Shown: positions 1-8,815, numbered from the stretch's first letter. The stretch is 64,000 nucleotides of DNA from Bifidobacterium italicum (GCF_002286915.1 NZ_MVOG01000008.1:1-64000), one strand, 5' to 3'. The notes: generated by a model not told the origin, from the letters alone. Made by a program: numbers and translations.

Positions 1-1
1 C

Positions 2-1321
2 TACAACCCGGTCCTGATGACCGACATGTACGAGTACACGATGCTCGACGCGACGCTGCAGGACGGCACCGCGTCGCGCGACTGCGTGTTCGAGGTCTTC
101 ACTCGCCATCTTCCCGAGGGGCGCCGCTACGGCGTCGTCGCCGGCACCGGACGGCTGCTCGACGCGCTCGCCGACTTCCACTTCGCCGACGAGGATCTCA
201 GGTTCCTGCGCGACCGGCGCATCGTCAACAAGGAGACCGTCGACTGGCTCGAGCATTTCGAGTTCCACGGTTCGATCCGCGGCTACCGCGAAGGCGAGAT
301 GTACTTCCCGAACTCGCCGATCCTGCAGGTCGAGGGTTCGTTCGGCGAGTGCACATTGCTCGAGACGCTGATCCTGTCGATCCTCAACTACGATTCGGCG
401 GTCGCCGCGGCCGCGTCGCGCATGACGTCGGCCGCGAAGAACCGCCCGTGCATGGACATGGGCGGCCGGCGCACGAACGAATGGGCGGCCGTCGCCGCCG
501 CGCGCGCGTCGATCGTCGGCGGATTCCAAGGCACCGCCAATCTGCTCGCCGCGAAACTCTACGATCTGACGGCGATCGGCACGGCCGCGCACTGCTTCAC
601 GCTCGTGCACGACAGCGAGCGCGCCGCCTTCGAATCGCAGATCAACGCGCTCGGCCGGAACACGACGCTGCTCGTCGACACCTACAACATCGAGGAGGCC
701 GTGAAAACCGCGGTGGAGGTCGCCGGACCCGAACTCGGCGGCGTGCGCATCGACTCGGGCGACCTCGCGTCGCTCGCGCAGCGCGTGCGCAACCAGCTCG
801 ACGCGCTCGGCGCCGTCAACACGAAGATCACGGTGACGAACGACCTCGACGAGTACGCGATCGCGTCGCTGCAGACGGCGCCGGTCGACTCGTACGGCGT
901 CGGCACGCAGCTCGTGACCGGCTCCGGCGCGCCGACCTGCGCGATGGTGTACAAGCTCACCGAACGCGCCGGCGACGACGGCACGATGGTGCCGGTCGCG
1001 AAGAAGTCGACGAACAAGGCGACGGTGCCGGGCCGCAAGCTTGCGTTCCGCTCCTACGAATACTCGCTCGCCGACTGCGAGCACGTCATCGCCGGCAGCA
1101 AGGAGGAACTCGACATGTTCACTCCCGAGGAGGGATGGCAGGATCTGCTCGTCGACTTCGTCGACCACGGGCGGATCGACGACCGCTGGCGCGGCCATGA
1201 CGCGATCATCGACGCGCGCGCACACCACGAGGAGGCGCTCAAGGCGCTGCCGATCACCGCGCAGTCGCTGATGCGCGGCGATCCGGTGATTCCGACGCAG
1301 ACGCTCGTCCTGCCGCAGTAG
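2..1321 (+). CDS. pncB: Nicotinate phosphoribosyltransferase, 5' end cut by window edge
   Basis: NAPRTase converts nicotinate and PRPP to nicotinate mononucleotide in the NAD salvage pathway, in the cytosol. The open frame continues to the window edge before the first ATG (position 17), reading Y-N-P-V-L-M-T-D-M-Y-E, the typical family N-terminus. The gene therefore very probably starts just outside the window. Family motifs include G-T-A-A-H-C-F at about visible residue 193-199, whose His is the phosphorylated His of the family, and V-R-I-D-S-G-D-L near residue 248. The 3' end is intact (TAG), followed by a repeat-filled gap. Confident family call; only the start is missing. Confidence 0.93.
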   Translation, partial: YNPVLMTDMYEYTMLDATLQDGTASRDCVFEVFTRHLPEGRRYGVVAGTGRLLDALADFHFADEDLRFLRDRRIVNKETVDWLEHFEFHGSIRGYREGEMYFPNSPILQVEGSFGECTLLETLILSILNYDSAVAAAASRMTSAAKNRPCMDMGGRRTNEWAAVAAARASIVGGFQGTANLLAAKLYDLTAIGTAAHCFTLVHDSERAAFESQINALGRNTTLLVDTYNIEEAVKTAVEVAGPELGGVRIDSGDLASLAQRVRNQLDALGAVNTKITVTNDLDEYAIASLQTAPVDSYGVGTQLVTGSGAPTCAMVYKLTERAGDDGTMVPVAKKSTNKATVPGRKLAFRSYEYSLADCEHVIAGSKEELDMFTPEEGWQDLLVDFVDHGRIDDRWRGHDAIIDARAHHEEALKALPITAQSLMRGDPVIPTQTLVLPQ

Positions 1322-1380
1322 GCGGTTGGCGGCGGCGGTTGTTGTGGGCGTAGTGAGTGCGGGTGTGGGTGTAAGTACAG

Positions 1381-1576
1381 CGGCATTCTGCAGCTGACCA
1401 CACCCACAAAACGCCGCCGCCACGGTCAGCAACGGCAGTATTCAGGTAACCACACCCACAAAATGCCACCATCACAGCTGCAAACGGCATTCCATGGGTA
1501 ACCGCACCTATAAACGACCGCCGCCACAGCCGCAGACGGCAGTATTTGGGTGAACTCACCCACGGAATGCCGCCGG
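1381..1576. repeat. Array of ~3.7 imperfect 52-bp palindromic units
   Basis: Four units begin at 1381, 1433, 1485 and 1537, exactly 52 bp apart, each opening with CGGCATTC or CGGCAGTA. Each holds an inverted repeat in which GGCATTCNGNGGGT-type sequence is answered by ACCCACANAATGCC. Related units occur at 60987-61125. The 327-bp gap 1322-1648 otherwise holds only the promoter of the next gene. Units are not separated by unique spacers, so this is not a CRISPR array. Confidence 0.8.
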
Positions 1577-1600
1577 CGCACGGGTGCCATGGGACGTCGC

Positions 1601-1606
1601 TACAAT
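1601..1606 (+). promoter_or_regulatory. Probable -10 box of the aldo/keto reductase gene
   Basis: TACAAT lies 42 bp before the chosen ATG, immediately after the palindromic repeat array. No convincing -35 hexamer is seen 17 bp upstream. Inferred from consensus only. Confidence 0.45.
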
Positions 1607-1648
1607 GGGGGCAGCCGTATCATCAACCAGCCAGACAGCGAGGTCACG

Positions 1649-2656
1649 ATGCTCGAACCCACCGACGCCTATACACCCGATCCGACGCGCTATGCATCGA
1701 TGGAGTACCGCCGCTGCGGCGTCAGCGGCCTCAAGCTGCCGCGCATCGCACTCGGCCTGTGGCATAATTTCGGCGACGACACACCGCTGGCGAACATGCG
1801 CGCCACGATCCGCACGGCCTTCGACAACGGCGTCACCTACTTCGACCTCGCCAACAACTACGGCCCGGAACCCGGCGCCGCCGAACGCAACTTCGGCCGC
1901 ATCCTGCGCTCCGATCTGGCCTCGCACCGCGACGAACTCGTCATCGCGACGAAGGCCGGCTTCGAGATGTGGGACGGCCCCTACGGCCACGGCGGCAGCC
2001 GCAAATACCTGCTGAGCAGCCTCGACGCCTCGCTCGGCCGCCTCGGCCTCGACTACGTCGACGTCTTCTACCACCACTGCATGGACCCGGACACGCCGCT
2101 CGAGGAATCGATGGGCGCGCTCGCGACCGCCGTGAGCAGCGGCAAGGCGCTCTATGTGGGCCTGTCGAACTACGACGGCCCGACGATGGAACGCGCGATG
2201 GGCATCCTCGCCGACCTGCATGTGCCGTTCATCGTCAACCAGAACCGCTACAACATCTTTGACCGCACGATCGAGCGCAACGGGCTCAAGGAGACCGGCG
2301 CGCGCCTCGGCAAGGGCCTCGTCACCTTCTCCCCGCTCGATCAGGGCCTGCTCACCGACCGCTATCTCGACGGCATCCCCGCCGACAGCCGCATCGCGCG
2401 CGACGGCCGCTTCCTGCAGGCGAGCGCGCTCACCGACGACCGTCTGCGGCGCATCCGTGGACTCAACGAGCTGGCGGCGCAGCGCGGCCAGTCGCTCGCC
2501 GAGATGTCGCTCGCATGGCTGCTGCACGATCCGGCGGTGACGACGGTGCTCGTCGGCGCCTCGCGTCCGGCCCAGCTGCTCGACGACCTCGCCGCCCTCG
2601 CCAACACCGATTTCACCGCCGACGAGCTCGCGCGCATCGACTCGCTGTCCAAGTAA
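1649..2656 (+). CDS. Aldo/keto reductase (YghZ/L-glyceraldehyde-3-phosphate reductase type)
   Basis: A 335-residue NADPH-dependent aldo/keto reductase, cytosolic, probably reducing small aldehydes or methylglyoxal-like carbonyls. The fold starts with M-E-Y-R-R-C-G-V-S-G, followed by Y-F-D-L-A-N-N-Y-G (catalytic Asp and Tyr, about residues 65 and 70), A-T-K-A-G-F (Lys, about 101) and Y-H-H-C-M-D (His, about 142), giving the complete catalytic tetrad. The reading frame is open from 1550, but that would place the start inside the palindromic repeats. The ATG at 1649 has GAGG upstream and is preferred. It stands alone, facing the convergent DUF3039 gene across a strong hairpin. Exact substrate unknown. 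Confidence 0.88.
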   Translation: MLEPTDAYTPDPTRYASMEYRRCGVSGLKLPRIALGLWHNFGDDTPLANMRATIRTAFDNGVTYFDLANNYGPEPGAAERNFGRILRSDLASHRDELVIATKAGFEMWDGPYGHGGSRKYLLSSLDASLGRLGLDYVDVFYHHCMDPDTPLEESMGALATAVSSGKALYVGLSNYDGPTMERAMGILADLHVPFIVNQNRYNIFDRTIERNGLKETGARLGKGLVTFSPLDQGLLTDRYLDGIPADSRIARDGRFLQASALTDDRLRRIRGLNELAAQRGQSLAEMSLAWLLHDPAVTTVLVGASRPAQLLDDLAALANTDFTADELARIDSLSK

Positions 2657-2662
2657 ATCAAG

Positions 2663-2734
2663 GATGATGCTCCCCCTCAACGGCGATAACGGCTGCGACA
2701 CGCCGATATATCGCCGTTGAGGGGGAGCATCATC
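2663..2734. terminator. 26-bp perfect inverted repeat between convergent genes
   Basis: Arms 2663-2688 and 2709-2734 are perfectly complementary over 26 bp around a 20-nt loop. It starts 7 bp after the aldo/keto reductase stop and lies before the DUF3039 stop on the other strand, so it would work for both. There is no T tract on either side. It could instead be a small mobile or dispersed repeat. Confidence 0.6.
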
Positions 2735-2781
2735 TCGGTAACCGGCCTCTAGACCCGGAGCCGCAAGCCCCCGGAAAGGAC

Positions 2782-3126
2782 CTAGAACTGCGCTCCGCCG
2801 TACTCCGAGTAGATGCGCTTGCACTCGGGGCAGATCGGATAATCGGCCGGGTTGCGCTTCGGCACCCACACCTTGCCGCACAGCGCGACGACCGGCCTTC
2901 CGGTAAGCCGCGACTCCTCGATGCGCTCCCTCGAGACGTAATGCGCGAAGCGGTCGGCGTCGCCGTCGTCGCTGCGCTGCGCCTGCTCCTCTTCGACCGG
3001 CCGCTCGAGCACGGTCGTGCCAGTGTTCGTGTCCGGTTCGGTCTGCGTGAGCGGATCGGCCTCATCGACCGCCCCCGCGTTCCTCCACGGTGCGAACTGT
3101 TCAAACTGTTCGATTGCTGATTCCAT
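2782..3126 (-). CDS. DUF3039 family protein
   Basis: A 114-residue protein whose C-terminal half matches the actinobacterial DUF3039 pattern: [13 protein letters not shown], then [11 protein letters not shown]. The Cys residues (one plus a CxxC) suggest a small zinc-binding domain. The N-terminal half is acidic and low in complexity. The frame is open to 3258, but the ATG at 3126 has GGAGA just upstream and gives the usual N-terminus (M-E-S-A-I-E-Q-F). Molecular role is unknown in the family. It is divergent from coaD across a 216-bp gap. Confidence 0.8.
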   Translation of the reverse strand: MESAIEQFEQFAPWRNAGAVDEADPLTQTEPDTNTGTTVLERPVEEEQAQRSDDGDADRFAHYVSRERIEESRLTGRPVVALCGKVWVPKRNPADYPICPECKRIYSEYGGAQF

Positions 3127-3342
3127 GATGTTCTCCGTTCCGCGGCGCACCCATCCGCGTCCGCCCGCGCGTCGCGCCCATTGACGCATCCGGTGCGCAG
3201 TGCGTCCATGATAGCGCACGCACCCCATGCGGATCCGACATGCGCCTTCCGCCTGCACAACCGCGCGCGGCCCATGCGCATTCCCGTCGCCTTTTTCGTG
3301 AAACGCGGCCCGAACGCCTTACGTGTCGCTACTCTTATACGT

Positions 3343-3834
3343 ATGACTATTGCTGTATGCCCCGGATCCTACGATCCGATCACCGACGGCCACCTCGACG
3401 TCATCCGGCGCTGCGCGCGCCTGTTCGACGAAGTGCACGTCGTCGTCGCCGTGAACGCCGCGAAGACGCCGCTGTTCACCGAGGAGGAGCGCGTCGACAT
3501 CATCCGTCACACACTTGAGGGCGATGGCGCCACGAACATCGTCGTGAGCTCCACCGACGGCCTGATCACCGACTACTGCGAGCAGGTCGGCGCGACCGTC
3601 ATCGTCAAGGGGCTGCGGCAGAACGGCGATTACGAGGCCGAGCTGGGCATGGCGCTCGTCAACCGCAAGCTCGCCGGCATCGAGACGATGTTCCTGCCCG
3701 CCGACCCGGTGCTCGAGCACATCTCGAGCTCCGTCGTCAAGGACGTCGCGCGGCACGGGGGCGATGTGCGCGGCATGCTCCCCGACTACGTCGTCGAAAA
3801 ACTCAACGTCGCGCTCCGGGCGACGCGCGACTGA
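3343..3834 (+). CDS. coaD: Phosphopantetheine adenylyltransferase
   Basis: CoaD transfers AMP from ATP to 4'-phosphopantetheine, the penultimate step of coenzyme A synthesis. The 163-residue product has the nucleotidyltransferase signature T-D-G-H (residues 15-18, within [11 protein letters not shown]) and the C-terminal I-S-S-S-V-V-K (ISSTxxR-like), with normal family length. The frame is open upstream to 3181, but the protein homologous to CoaD starts at M-T-I-A-V-C-P-G-S. There is no Shine-Dalgarno. Instead TACTCT (3330-3335) lies 7 nt before the ATG, which suggests a leaderless mRNA. First gene of the coaD/SepIVA-like/DUF177/rpmF/rnc cluster. Confidence 0.96.
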   Translation: MTIAVCPGSYDPITDGHLDVIRRCARLFDEVHVVVAVNAAKTPLFTEEERVDIIRHTLEGDGATNIVVSSTDGLITDYCEQVGATVIVKGLRQNGDYEAELGMALVNRKLAGIETMFLPADPVLEHISSSVVKDVARHGGDVRGMLPDYVVEKLNVALRATRD

Positions 3835-3872
3835 CGGGCCGACGCGGACCCACCCATCGAGGAAGGACGAAT

Positions 3873-4559
3873 ATGACGGACGAGACACCGGTCGACGACA
3901 CCGACGAGCACATCCCGGCGAACGCGGGGGGCCGTGCGGCCTTCAACATGGGCGATCTGCCCGATCTGCGCGACCGCCGATCCGACGACGCGCCCCAGCC
4001 GTCGCGCGAGCAGGAGGAGTTCACAACCGTCTACGACACGATCGACGCGATGGAGCGCACGCTCAACGAGGCGAAGGGCACGATGTTCTCTCCGACGCTC
4101 GTGAAGATCGACCGTGAGGACTTCCTCGACCAGCTGCAGTCGCTCAAGGCGATGCTGCCGGTGCAGCTCGAGCGCGCGTCCGCGCTGATGCGCGAGGCGG
4201 AACGACGGCTCGAGGGCGCGCAGTCGCAGGCGAACGTGATCATCACCTCGGCGCAGAGCCGCGCCGCTGACATGATCCGCGACGCGAACGACCAGGTGCA
4301 GTTCCTGACGAGCCAGGAGAACATCACGCAGCTGGCTCGCGAGAAAGCGACGCAGATGCTCAACAAGGCGCAGCACACCTCCGACCGCCTGACGCAGGGC
4401 GCCGACCGCTACTGCATCGGCGTCATGAACGATCTGCAGGAGCAGCTCGACAAGCTCAAGCGGGACGTCGCCGGCGGCCTGCAGGTGCTCGAGGACCGTC
4501 AGCAGAAGGCCGCGCAGGACGTGCCGCACGTCTCCGACGACGACTACCCGCAGTCGTGA
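3873..4559 (+). CDS. DivIVA/SepIVA-like coiled-coil cell-division protein
   Basis: A 228-residue acidic protein with no membrane segment. After a disordered N-terminus comes a long, Gln/Glu/Arg/Lys/Ala-rich helical region (about 50-210) with heptad character, as in DivIVA-type proteins. Position is the strongest clue: in mycobacteria the gene between coaD-linked genes and DUF177-rnc is sepIVA, a septum-associated DivIVA-domain protein. Start ATG at 3873 has GGAAGGA upstream, and the gene lies 38 bp after coaD. A role in septation or polar growth is inferred. The sequence alone supports only a coiled-coil protein. Confidence 0.7.
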   Translation: MTDETPVDDTDEHIPANAGGRAAFNMGDLPDLRDRRSDDAPQPSREQEEFTTVYDTIDAMERTLNEAKGTMFSPTLVKIDREDFLDQLQSLKAMLPVQLERASALMREAERRLEGAQSQANVIITSAQSRAADMIRDANDQVQFLTSQENITQLAREKATQMLNKAQHTSDRLTQGADRYCIGVMNDLQEQLDKLKRDVAGGLQVLEDRQQKAAQDVPHVSDDDYPQS

Positions 4560-4692
4560 CGGCCCGGCGGGACGGCGCGCGATGCGCGCAGGAATAATCG
4601 TCGCGGATCGGCGATTGGTCGAGACGGACGGATTCCGCCGAGGACGGACAACGCAGACAACGCAGCAAGGAAACCAAGGAAAAGAGGAACGC

Positions 4693-5337
4693 ATGGCACG
4701 CGTGCAGTACACGGATTGGACGGTGCCGGTCGCGCAGGTCGGCTCCCACGCTGGGCAGCAGATGCCGCTCGACCGCATCTTCCCGGCCCCGTCGGGCATC
4801 GGCGACAGCATCGTCGGCGTCAAGGAGGGCGCCGACGTCCACGTCGACGGACGGTTCGACTCGATCGTCGACGGACTCATCTTCACCGGCACCTTCACGG
4901 CGCCGGTGCACGCCGTCTGCTCGCGCTGCGACACGCCGCTCGACGACGACTGGAGCGAGCAGGTGACGGCGTTCCTCCCCTACGAGGAGCAGCAGCCGGA
5001 ATCCAAGGGCGGCAAGCAGGACGAGGACGTCGAGATCGTCGCCGGCGAGGACGAGGCCGAGGACGTCTACCCGCTGATGGACAACGGCTCCTTCGCCGAC
5101 CTCGAGGCGCTGATCCGCGACACCTTCGTCGACGCGCTGCCGCTGCAGCCGTTGTGCCGCCCCGATTGCAAGGGCCTGTGCCCGCAGTGCGGCGTCGACC
5201 TCAACGAGCATCCCGACCACCGTCACGAGACGACCGACATCCGCTTCGCCGGACTCGAAGCGCTCAAGGCGCAGCTCGAGGGCGCCGAGGGCGATGCGGA
5301 CGTCGCGGACGAGGACGTCCCGGCGGGCGAAAACTGA
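4693..5337 (+). CDS. DUF177 (YceD) family protein
   Basis: A 214-residue YceD/DUF177 protein. The family is almost always encoded next to rpmF and is linked to large-subunit ribosomal RNA or L32 biogenesis. Conserved features are C-S-R-C-D-T-P-L (about residues 76-83) and C-R-P-D-C-K-G-L-C-P-Q-C-G (about 156-168), whose Cys residues may bind zinc. The C-terminus is very acidic. The frame opens at 4582, but the ATG at 4693 follows an AAGAGGAAC ribosome site and matches family N-termini. It is followed 105 bp later by rpmF. Confidence 0.88.
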   Translation: MARVQYTDWTVPVAQVGSHAGQQMPLDRIFPAPSGIGDSIVGVKEGADVHVDGRFDSIVDGLIFTGTFTAPVHAVCSRCDTPLDDDWSEQVTAFLPYEEQQPESKGGKQDEDVEIVAGEDEAEDVYPLMDNGSFADLEALIRDTFVDALPLQPLCRPDCKGLCPQCGVDLNEHPDHRHETTDIRFAGLEALKAQLEGAEGDADVADEDVPAGEN

Positions 5338-5442
5338 GCGACCGTGCGGCCCGCGGCGGCCGCGCGCCGCGTTTGTACGGCCGATGCGTTAAACTTCTGA
5401 ACGCTTAAGCTCAATTGTTCGATCGAATAGAGGAAACAAACT

Positions 5443-5637
5443 ATGGCACTGCCAAAGTACAAGATGTCGCGCGCCAACACGCGTTCGCGCCGCGCTAACT
5501 GGAAGACCAAGGCCGTCCCGACGATCAGCTGCCCGAACTGTGGCGCCCCGACGATGGCCCACATGGCCTGCCCGACCTGCGGCTCCTACCGCGGTCGCGT
5601 CTATCGCGAGGCCATCCGCAGCACCTACTCTCGCTGA
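5443..5637 (+). CDS. rpmF: 50S ribosomal protein bL32
   Basis: A 64-residue bL32 of the large ribosomal subunit. It starts [18 protein letters not shown], the usual basic N-terminus, and carries a zinc ribbon of two CxxC pairs (C-P-N-C and C-P-T-C, about residues 30-48). It is therefore the zinc-containing (C+) form. GAGGAAA precedes the ATG. It is cotranscribed or closely coordinated with the DUF177 gene upstream and followed by an intrinsic terminator at 5665-5701. Confidence 0.97.
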   Translation: MALPKYKMSRANTRSRRANWKTKAVPTISCPNCGAPTMAHMACPTCGSYRGRVYREAIRSTYSR

Positions 5638-5664
5638 GTCGCGGATCTTCGATAACGCCTAACG

Positions 5665-5701
5665 AAAACGCTCTGCCATCGACGGGTGGCGGGGCGTTTT
5701 T
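5665..5701 (+). terminator. Intrinsic terminator after rpmF
   Basis: The stem CGCTCTGCCA / TGGCGGGGCG, with G-T pairs, is followed directly by five Ts. It lies 30 bp after the rpmF stop and before rnc, which has its own -10 box. Confidence 0.8.
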
Positions 5702-5773
5702 CGTATGCCCGGCGTCCGGATGCGTCATTCGCCGCGCCCTGCGCCGCACGCACCGCCGACTACTATGGCAGAC

Positions 5774-6514
5774 ATGACCAACCATGTGACCGTAACCATC
5801 GACGACCCCAATCCCGCCCATCCGCTGCTTGAGGCGCTCGGCACGACGCTGCAGCCGGACCTGCTCGTCGAGGCCCTCACCCACCGCTCCTTCTCCCATG
5901 AGCATCCCGATGCGAAGAACTACGAGCGTCTCGAGTTCCTCGGCGACGCCGTCCTCGAGCTCGTCGTCACCGAGACGCTGTTCACCGCCCATCCGGACAT
6001 GACCGAGGGGCAGCTCGCGAAGATCCGCGCGAAGGCCGTCTCCGAGGAGGCGCTGTCCGCGGTCGCGCGCACGAAGCTCGACGCGAGCCCGTACATCCTG
6101 CTCGGCCACGGCGAGATGGAGCAGGGCGGAGCCGAGAAGAGCTCGATCCTGTGCGACATCGTCGAATCGTTGATCGGCGCGACCTTCGTCGAATACGGCA
6201 TCGACGGCGCACGCGAGGTCGTCCACCGCCTCATCGACGACACGCTCGCCGAGGTCGCGAGCGAGGGCCCGGCGCTCGATTGGAAGACGTCGCTCACCGT
6301 GAAGGCGCACCAGCTGGGACTGGGCGAGCCGCGCTACCAGATGTCGGTCGGCGGCCCCGAATACGCGCAGCAGTTCACGGCGCGCGCGATGCTCGGCGAC
6401 AGCGACGACGTCATCGGCATCGGCCGCGGCACGAGCAAGCGCAAGGCGCAGCTCGCGGCCGCCGAACAGGCGTGGAGGAACCTCGACGCCGCCGCGGCCG
6501 CCGACGCCGACTGA
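5774..6514 (+). CDS. rnc: Ribonuclease III
   Basis: RNase III cleaves double-stranded RNA in rRNA precursor and mRNA processing. The product (246 residues from this start) has the signature E-R-L-E-F-L-G-D-A-V-L-E-L (from about residue 50, with the metal-binding Glu and Asp) and a C-terminal double-stranded RNA-binding domain starting D-W-K-T-S-L-T-V-K-A and ending with the G-T-S-K-R-K-A-Q-L-A-A-A helix. TACTAT (5761-5766) sits 7 nt before the ATG at 5774 with no Shine-Dalgarno, so a leaderless start at M-T-N-H-V is preferred over the in-frame ATGs at 5705 and 5765. Confidence 0.95.
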   Translation: MTNHVTVTIDDPNPAHPLLEALGTTLQPDLLVEALTHRSFSHEHPDAKNYERLEFLGDAVLELVVTETLFTAHPDMTEGQLAKIRAKAVSEEALSAVARTKLDASPYILLGHGEMEQGGAEKSSILCDIVESLIGATFVEYGIDGAREVVHRLIDDTLAEVASEGPALDWKTSLTVKAHQLGLGEPRYQMSVGGPEYAQQFTARAMLGDSDDVIGIGRGTSKRKAQLAAAEQAWRNLDAAAAADAD

Positions 6515-6540
6515 TCGCACGCCGGCAAACCACGACACCG

Positions 6541-6738
6541 GCGAACGTGACAGGTGCCGATTGCGGCGGTGGCGTTCGCGAACGGCGGCGTCTGCGAACG
6601 CCACCGCCGCGATCGGCACCTGCGACGTTCGCATACCGGCGCCGCAGCGAACGTGACAGGTGCGGTATCGGCCCGTCGCGTTCACGAGCGGCGGCGTTTG
6701 CGAACGCGACGGCCGCGATCCGTGCCCGCGACGATCAC
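6541..6738. repeat. Two ~92-bp hairpin elements upstream of ilvB
   Basis: Copy 1 has 39-bp arms at 6541-6579 and 6594-6632 that pair with only three mismatches. Copy 2 (arms 6647-6685 and 6700-6738) begins with the same GCGAACGTGACAGGTGC but its arms have diverged. The two start 106 bp apart. The rest of the 371-bp gap between rnc and ilvB has no gene. They could fold in the ilvB leader or terminate rnc, but no T tract follows. Confidence 0.75.
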
Positions 6739-6885
6739 TGGGCGACGCCGCCCCTCCCCGAACTTCCCCGACCTGTCCGGAAAAACATTCATCATTCGGT
6801 CATGCCTGCGGGGATCCGGCCTCTTTCCAGTAGGATGACGTGGACAACCAGCAGACACCACTTAAGGAAAAGGGAGGGATCAGCA

Positions 6886-8802
6886 GTGTCACCTACACCC
6901 CTGCAGGCGTTCAGCGGCGTGACGAAATCCGCCGCCGCCCACCAGAAGCATGCGGTCACGGAAGGCGAGAAGATGACGGGTGCGCAGGCGCTCGTCCGCG
7001 CGCTTGAGGATCTGGGGGTCAAGGACGTCTTCGGCGTCCCCGGTGGCGCGATCCTGCCCGTCTACGACGCCATCAACGAGGACACGGACTTCCGCTTCAT
7101 CCTCGCGCGCCACGAGCAGGCGGCCGGCCATGCCGCCGAAGGCTACGCCGTCGCCACAGGCGAGGTCGGCGTGTGCATCGTCACCTCCGGCCCCGGCGCG
7201 ACGAACGTCATCACGGCGATCGCCGACGCGAACATGGATTCGATCCCGATGATCGTCATCACCGGGCAGGTCGGCGTCAACTCGATCGGCACCGACGCGT
7301 TCCAGGAGGCGGACATCGTCGGCGCGACGTACCCGGTCTCCAAGCATTCGTATCTCGTCACGAGCGCGCAGGACGTGCCACGCGTGCTCGCCGAGGCGCA
7401 TTACATCGCGCGTTCAGGCCGCCCCGGCCCGGTCGTCGTCGACCTGACGAAGACCGCGCAGAACGAGGAGATGTACTACAGCTGGCCGCAGCGCATGATC
7501 CTGCCCGGCTACAACCCGACGACCGAGGCGCACGGCCGCGTGCTGACGACGGCCGCGAAGATGTTCCAGCGCTCGTTCCGCCCGGTGCTCTACGTCGGCG
7601 GCGGCGCCGTGCGTTCCGACGCGGGTGACGAGATCAAAGCGCTCTCCGACCTCACCGGCGCGCCGATCGTCACGACGCTGCCGGCGCGCGGCATCGTCTC
7701 CGACGACGATCCGGCCGTGCTCGGTATGCTCGGCATGCACGGCACGATCGCGGCGACCGGCGCCGTGCAGCGCTCCGACCTGCTCGTCGCGATCGGCGCA
7801 CGCTTCGACGACCGCGTCACCGGCAAGCTCGAGGCCTTCGCCCCCGGCGCGCGCGTCATCCACATCGACATCGACCCGGCGGAGATCGGCAAGAACCGCA
7901 CCGCCGACGTACCGATCGTCGGCGACGTGAAGACGGTGCTCCAGGCGCTGATCCCACAGATCGAGCAGCTGCACGCCGAATACGGCAAGCCCGACCTGAG
8001 CAGCTGGTGGAAGCTGCTCGACAAGTGGGTCGAGCAGTATCCGGTGCGCTACGAGGAGCCGACGGACGGAACGCTCGCGCCGCAGTGGGTCGTCGAACAG
8101 CTCTCCGAGGCCGCCGATCCGAACACGATCTGGGTCTCCGGCGTCGGTCAGCATCAGATGTGGGCGACGCAGCTCATCAAGTTCCGCAAGCCGCATCAGT
8201 GGATCTCCTCGGGCGGCCTCGGCACGATGGGCTTCGGCCTGCCGGCGGCGATCGGCGCGGCGGTCGGCTCGCAGCGCTACTTCAACGGCGACAAGCCGGT
8301 GTGGCTCATCGACGGCGACGGCTCGTTCCAGATGACGAGCGAGGAGCTCGCGACGGCCTTCCTCGAGGGCACGCCGGTCAAGATCGCGCTGCTCAACAAC
8401 TCGGTGTACGGCATGGTGCGCCAGTGGCAGACGCTGTTCTACGACAAGCACTACTCGGCCACGATCCTGCACGAGGAGGATGAGACGGGCCTCGTCGGCT
8501 GCCCCGACTTCGTCAAGCTCGCCGAGGCCTACGGTTGCGTCGGTCTGCGCGCACGCACGAAGGAAGAGGCCATCGAATGCATCCGCAAGGCCAATGAGAT
8601 CAACGACCGTCCGGTGCTCATCGACTTCCATGTGTGGAAGGACGCGATGGTGTGGCCGATGGTCGCCGCCGGCGATTCGAACAACAACGTCACCTACATG
8701 CCGGGCATCAAGCCGTTGCTCAACCCGACCGGCGACGTGCGGCTGGACGACGCCGACGACATGGACGGCGCAGCCGCAGCCGACGAGAACGAAGAGAACT
8801 GA
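6886..8802 (+). CDS. ilvB: Acetolactate synthase, large (catalytic) subunit
   Basis: This ThDP enzyme condenses two pyruvates to acetolactate (or pyruvate with 2-oxobutyrate), the first common step of valine, leucine and isoleucine synthesis. The 638-residue product has the catalytic Glu in H-E-Q-A-A-G-H-A-A-E-G-Y (about residue 75), the FAD-associated middle domain, and the ThDP motif from G-D-G-S-F-Q-M-T (about 477) to L-L-N-N. The frame is open far upstream, but the GTG at 6886 has AGGGAGGGA before it. An internal ATG at 6973 is the alternative. ilvN follows after 13 bp, an operon. Confidence 0.96.
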   Translation: MSPTPLQAFSGVTKSAAAHQKHAVTEGEKMTGAQALVRALEDLGVKDVFGVPGGAILPVYDAINEDTDFRFILARHEQAAGHAAEGYAVATGEVGVCIVTSGPGATNVITAIADANMDSIPMIVITGQVGVNSIGTDAFQEADIVGATYPVSKHSYLVTSAQDVPRVLAEAHYIARSGRPGPVVVDLTKTAQNEEMYYSWPQRMILPGYNPTTEAHGRVLTTAAKMFQRSFRPVLYVGGGAVRSDAGDEIKALSDLTGAPIVTTLPARGIVSDDDPAVLGMLGMHGTIAATGAVQRSDLLVAIGARFDDRVTGKLEAFAPGARVIHIDIDPAEIGKNRTADVPIVGDVKTVLQALIPQIEQLHAEYGKPDLSSWWKLLDKWVEQYPVRYEEPTDGTLAPQWVVEQLSEAADPNTIWVSGVGQHQMWATQLIKFRKPHQWISSGGLGTMGFGLPAAIGAAVGSQRYFNGDKPVWLIDGDGSFQMTSEELATAFLEGTPVKIALLNNSVYGMVRQWQTLFYDKHYSATILHEEDETGLVGCPDFVKLAEAYGCVGLRARTKEEAIECIRKANEINDRPVLIDFHVWKDAMVWPMVAAGDSNNNVTYMPGIKPLLNPTGDVRLDDADDMDGAAAADENEEN

Positions 8803-8815
8803 GAGGAGCACCGCC

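Noticed and set aside
1381-1576. Regularly spaced repeats that could be a CRISPR array
   Set aside because: Units are themselves imperfect palindromes adjacent to one another, not identical repeats separated by unique spacers, and no cas genes are present.
6151-6885. N-terminal extension of IlvB through rnc and the hairpin repeats
   Set aside because: That stretch is the antiphase reading of rnc and of the hairpins. IlvB homology begins after the GTG at 6886, which has a strong Shine-Dalgarno.
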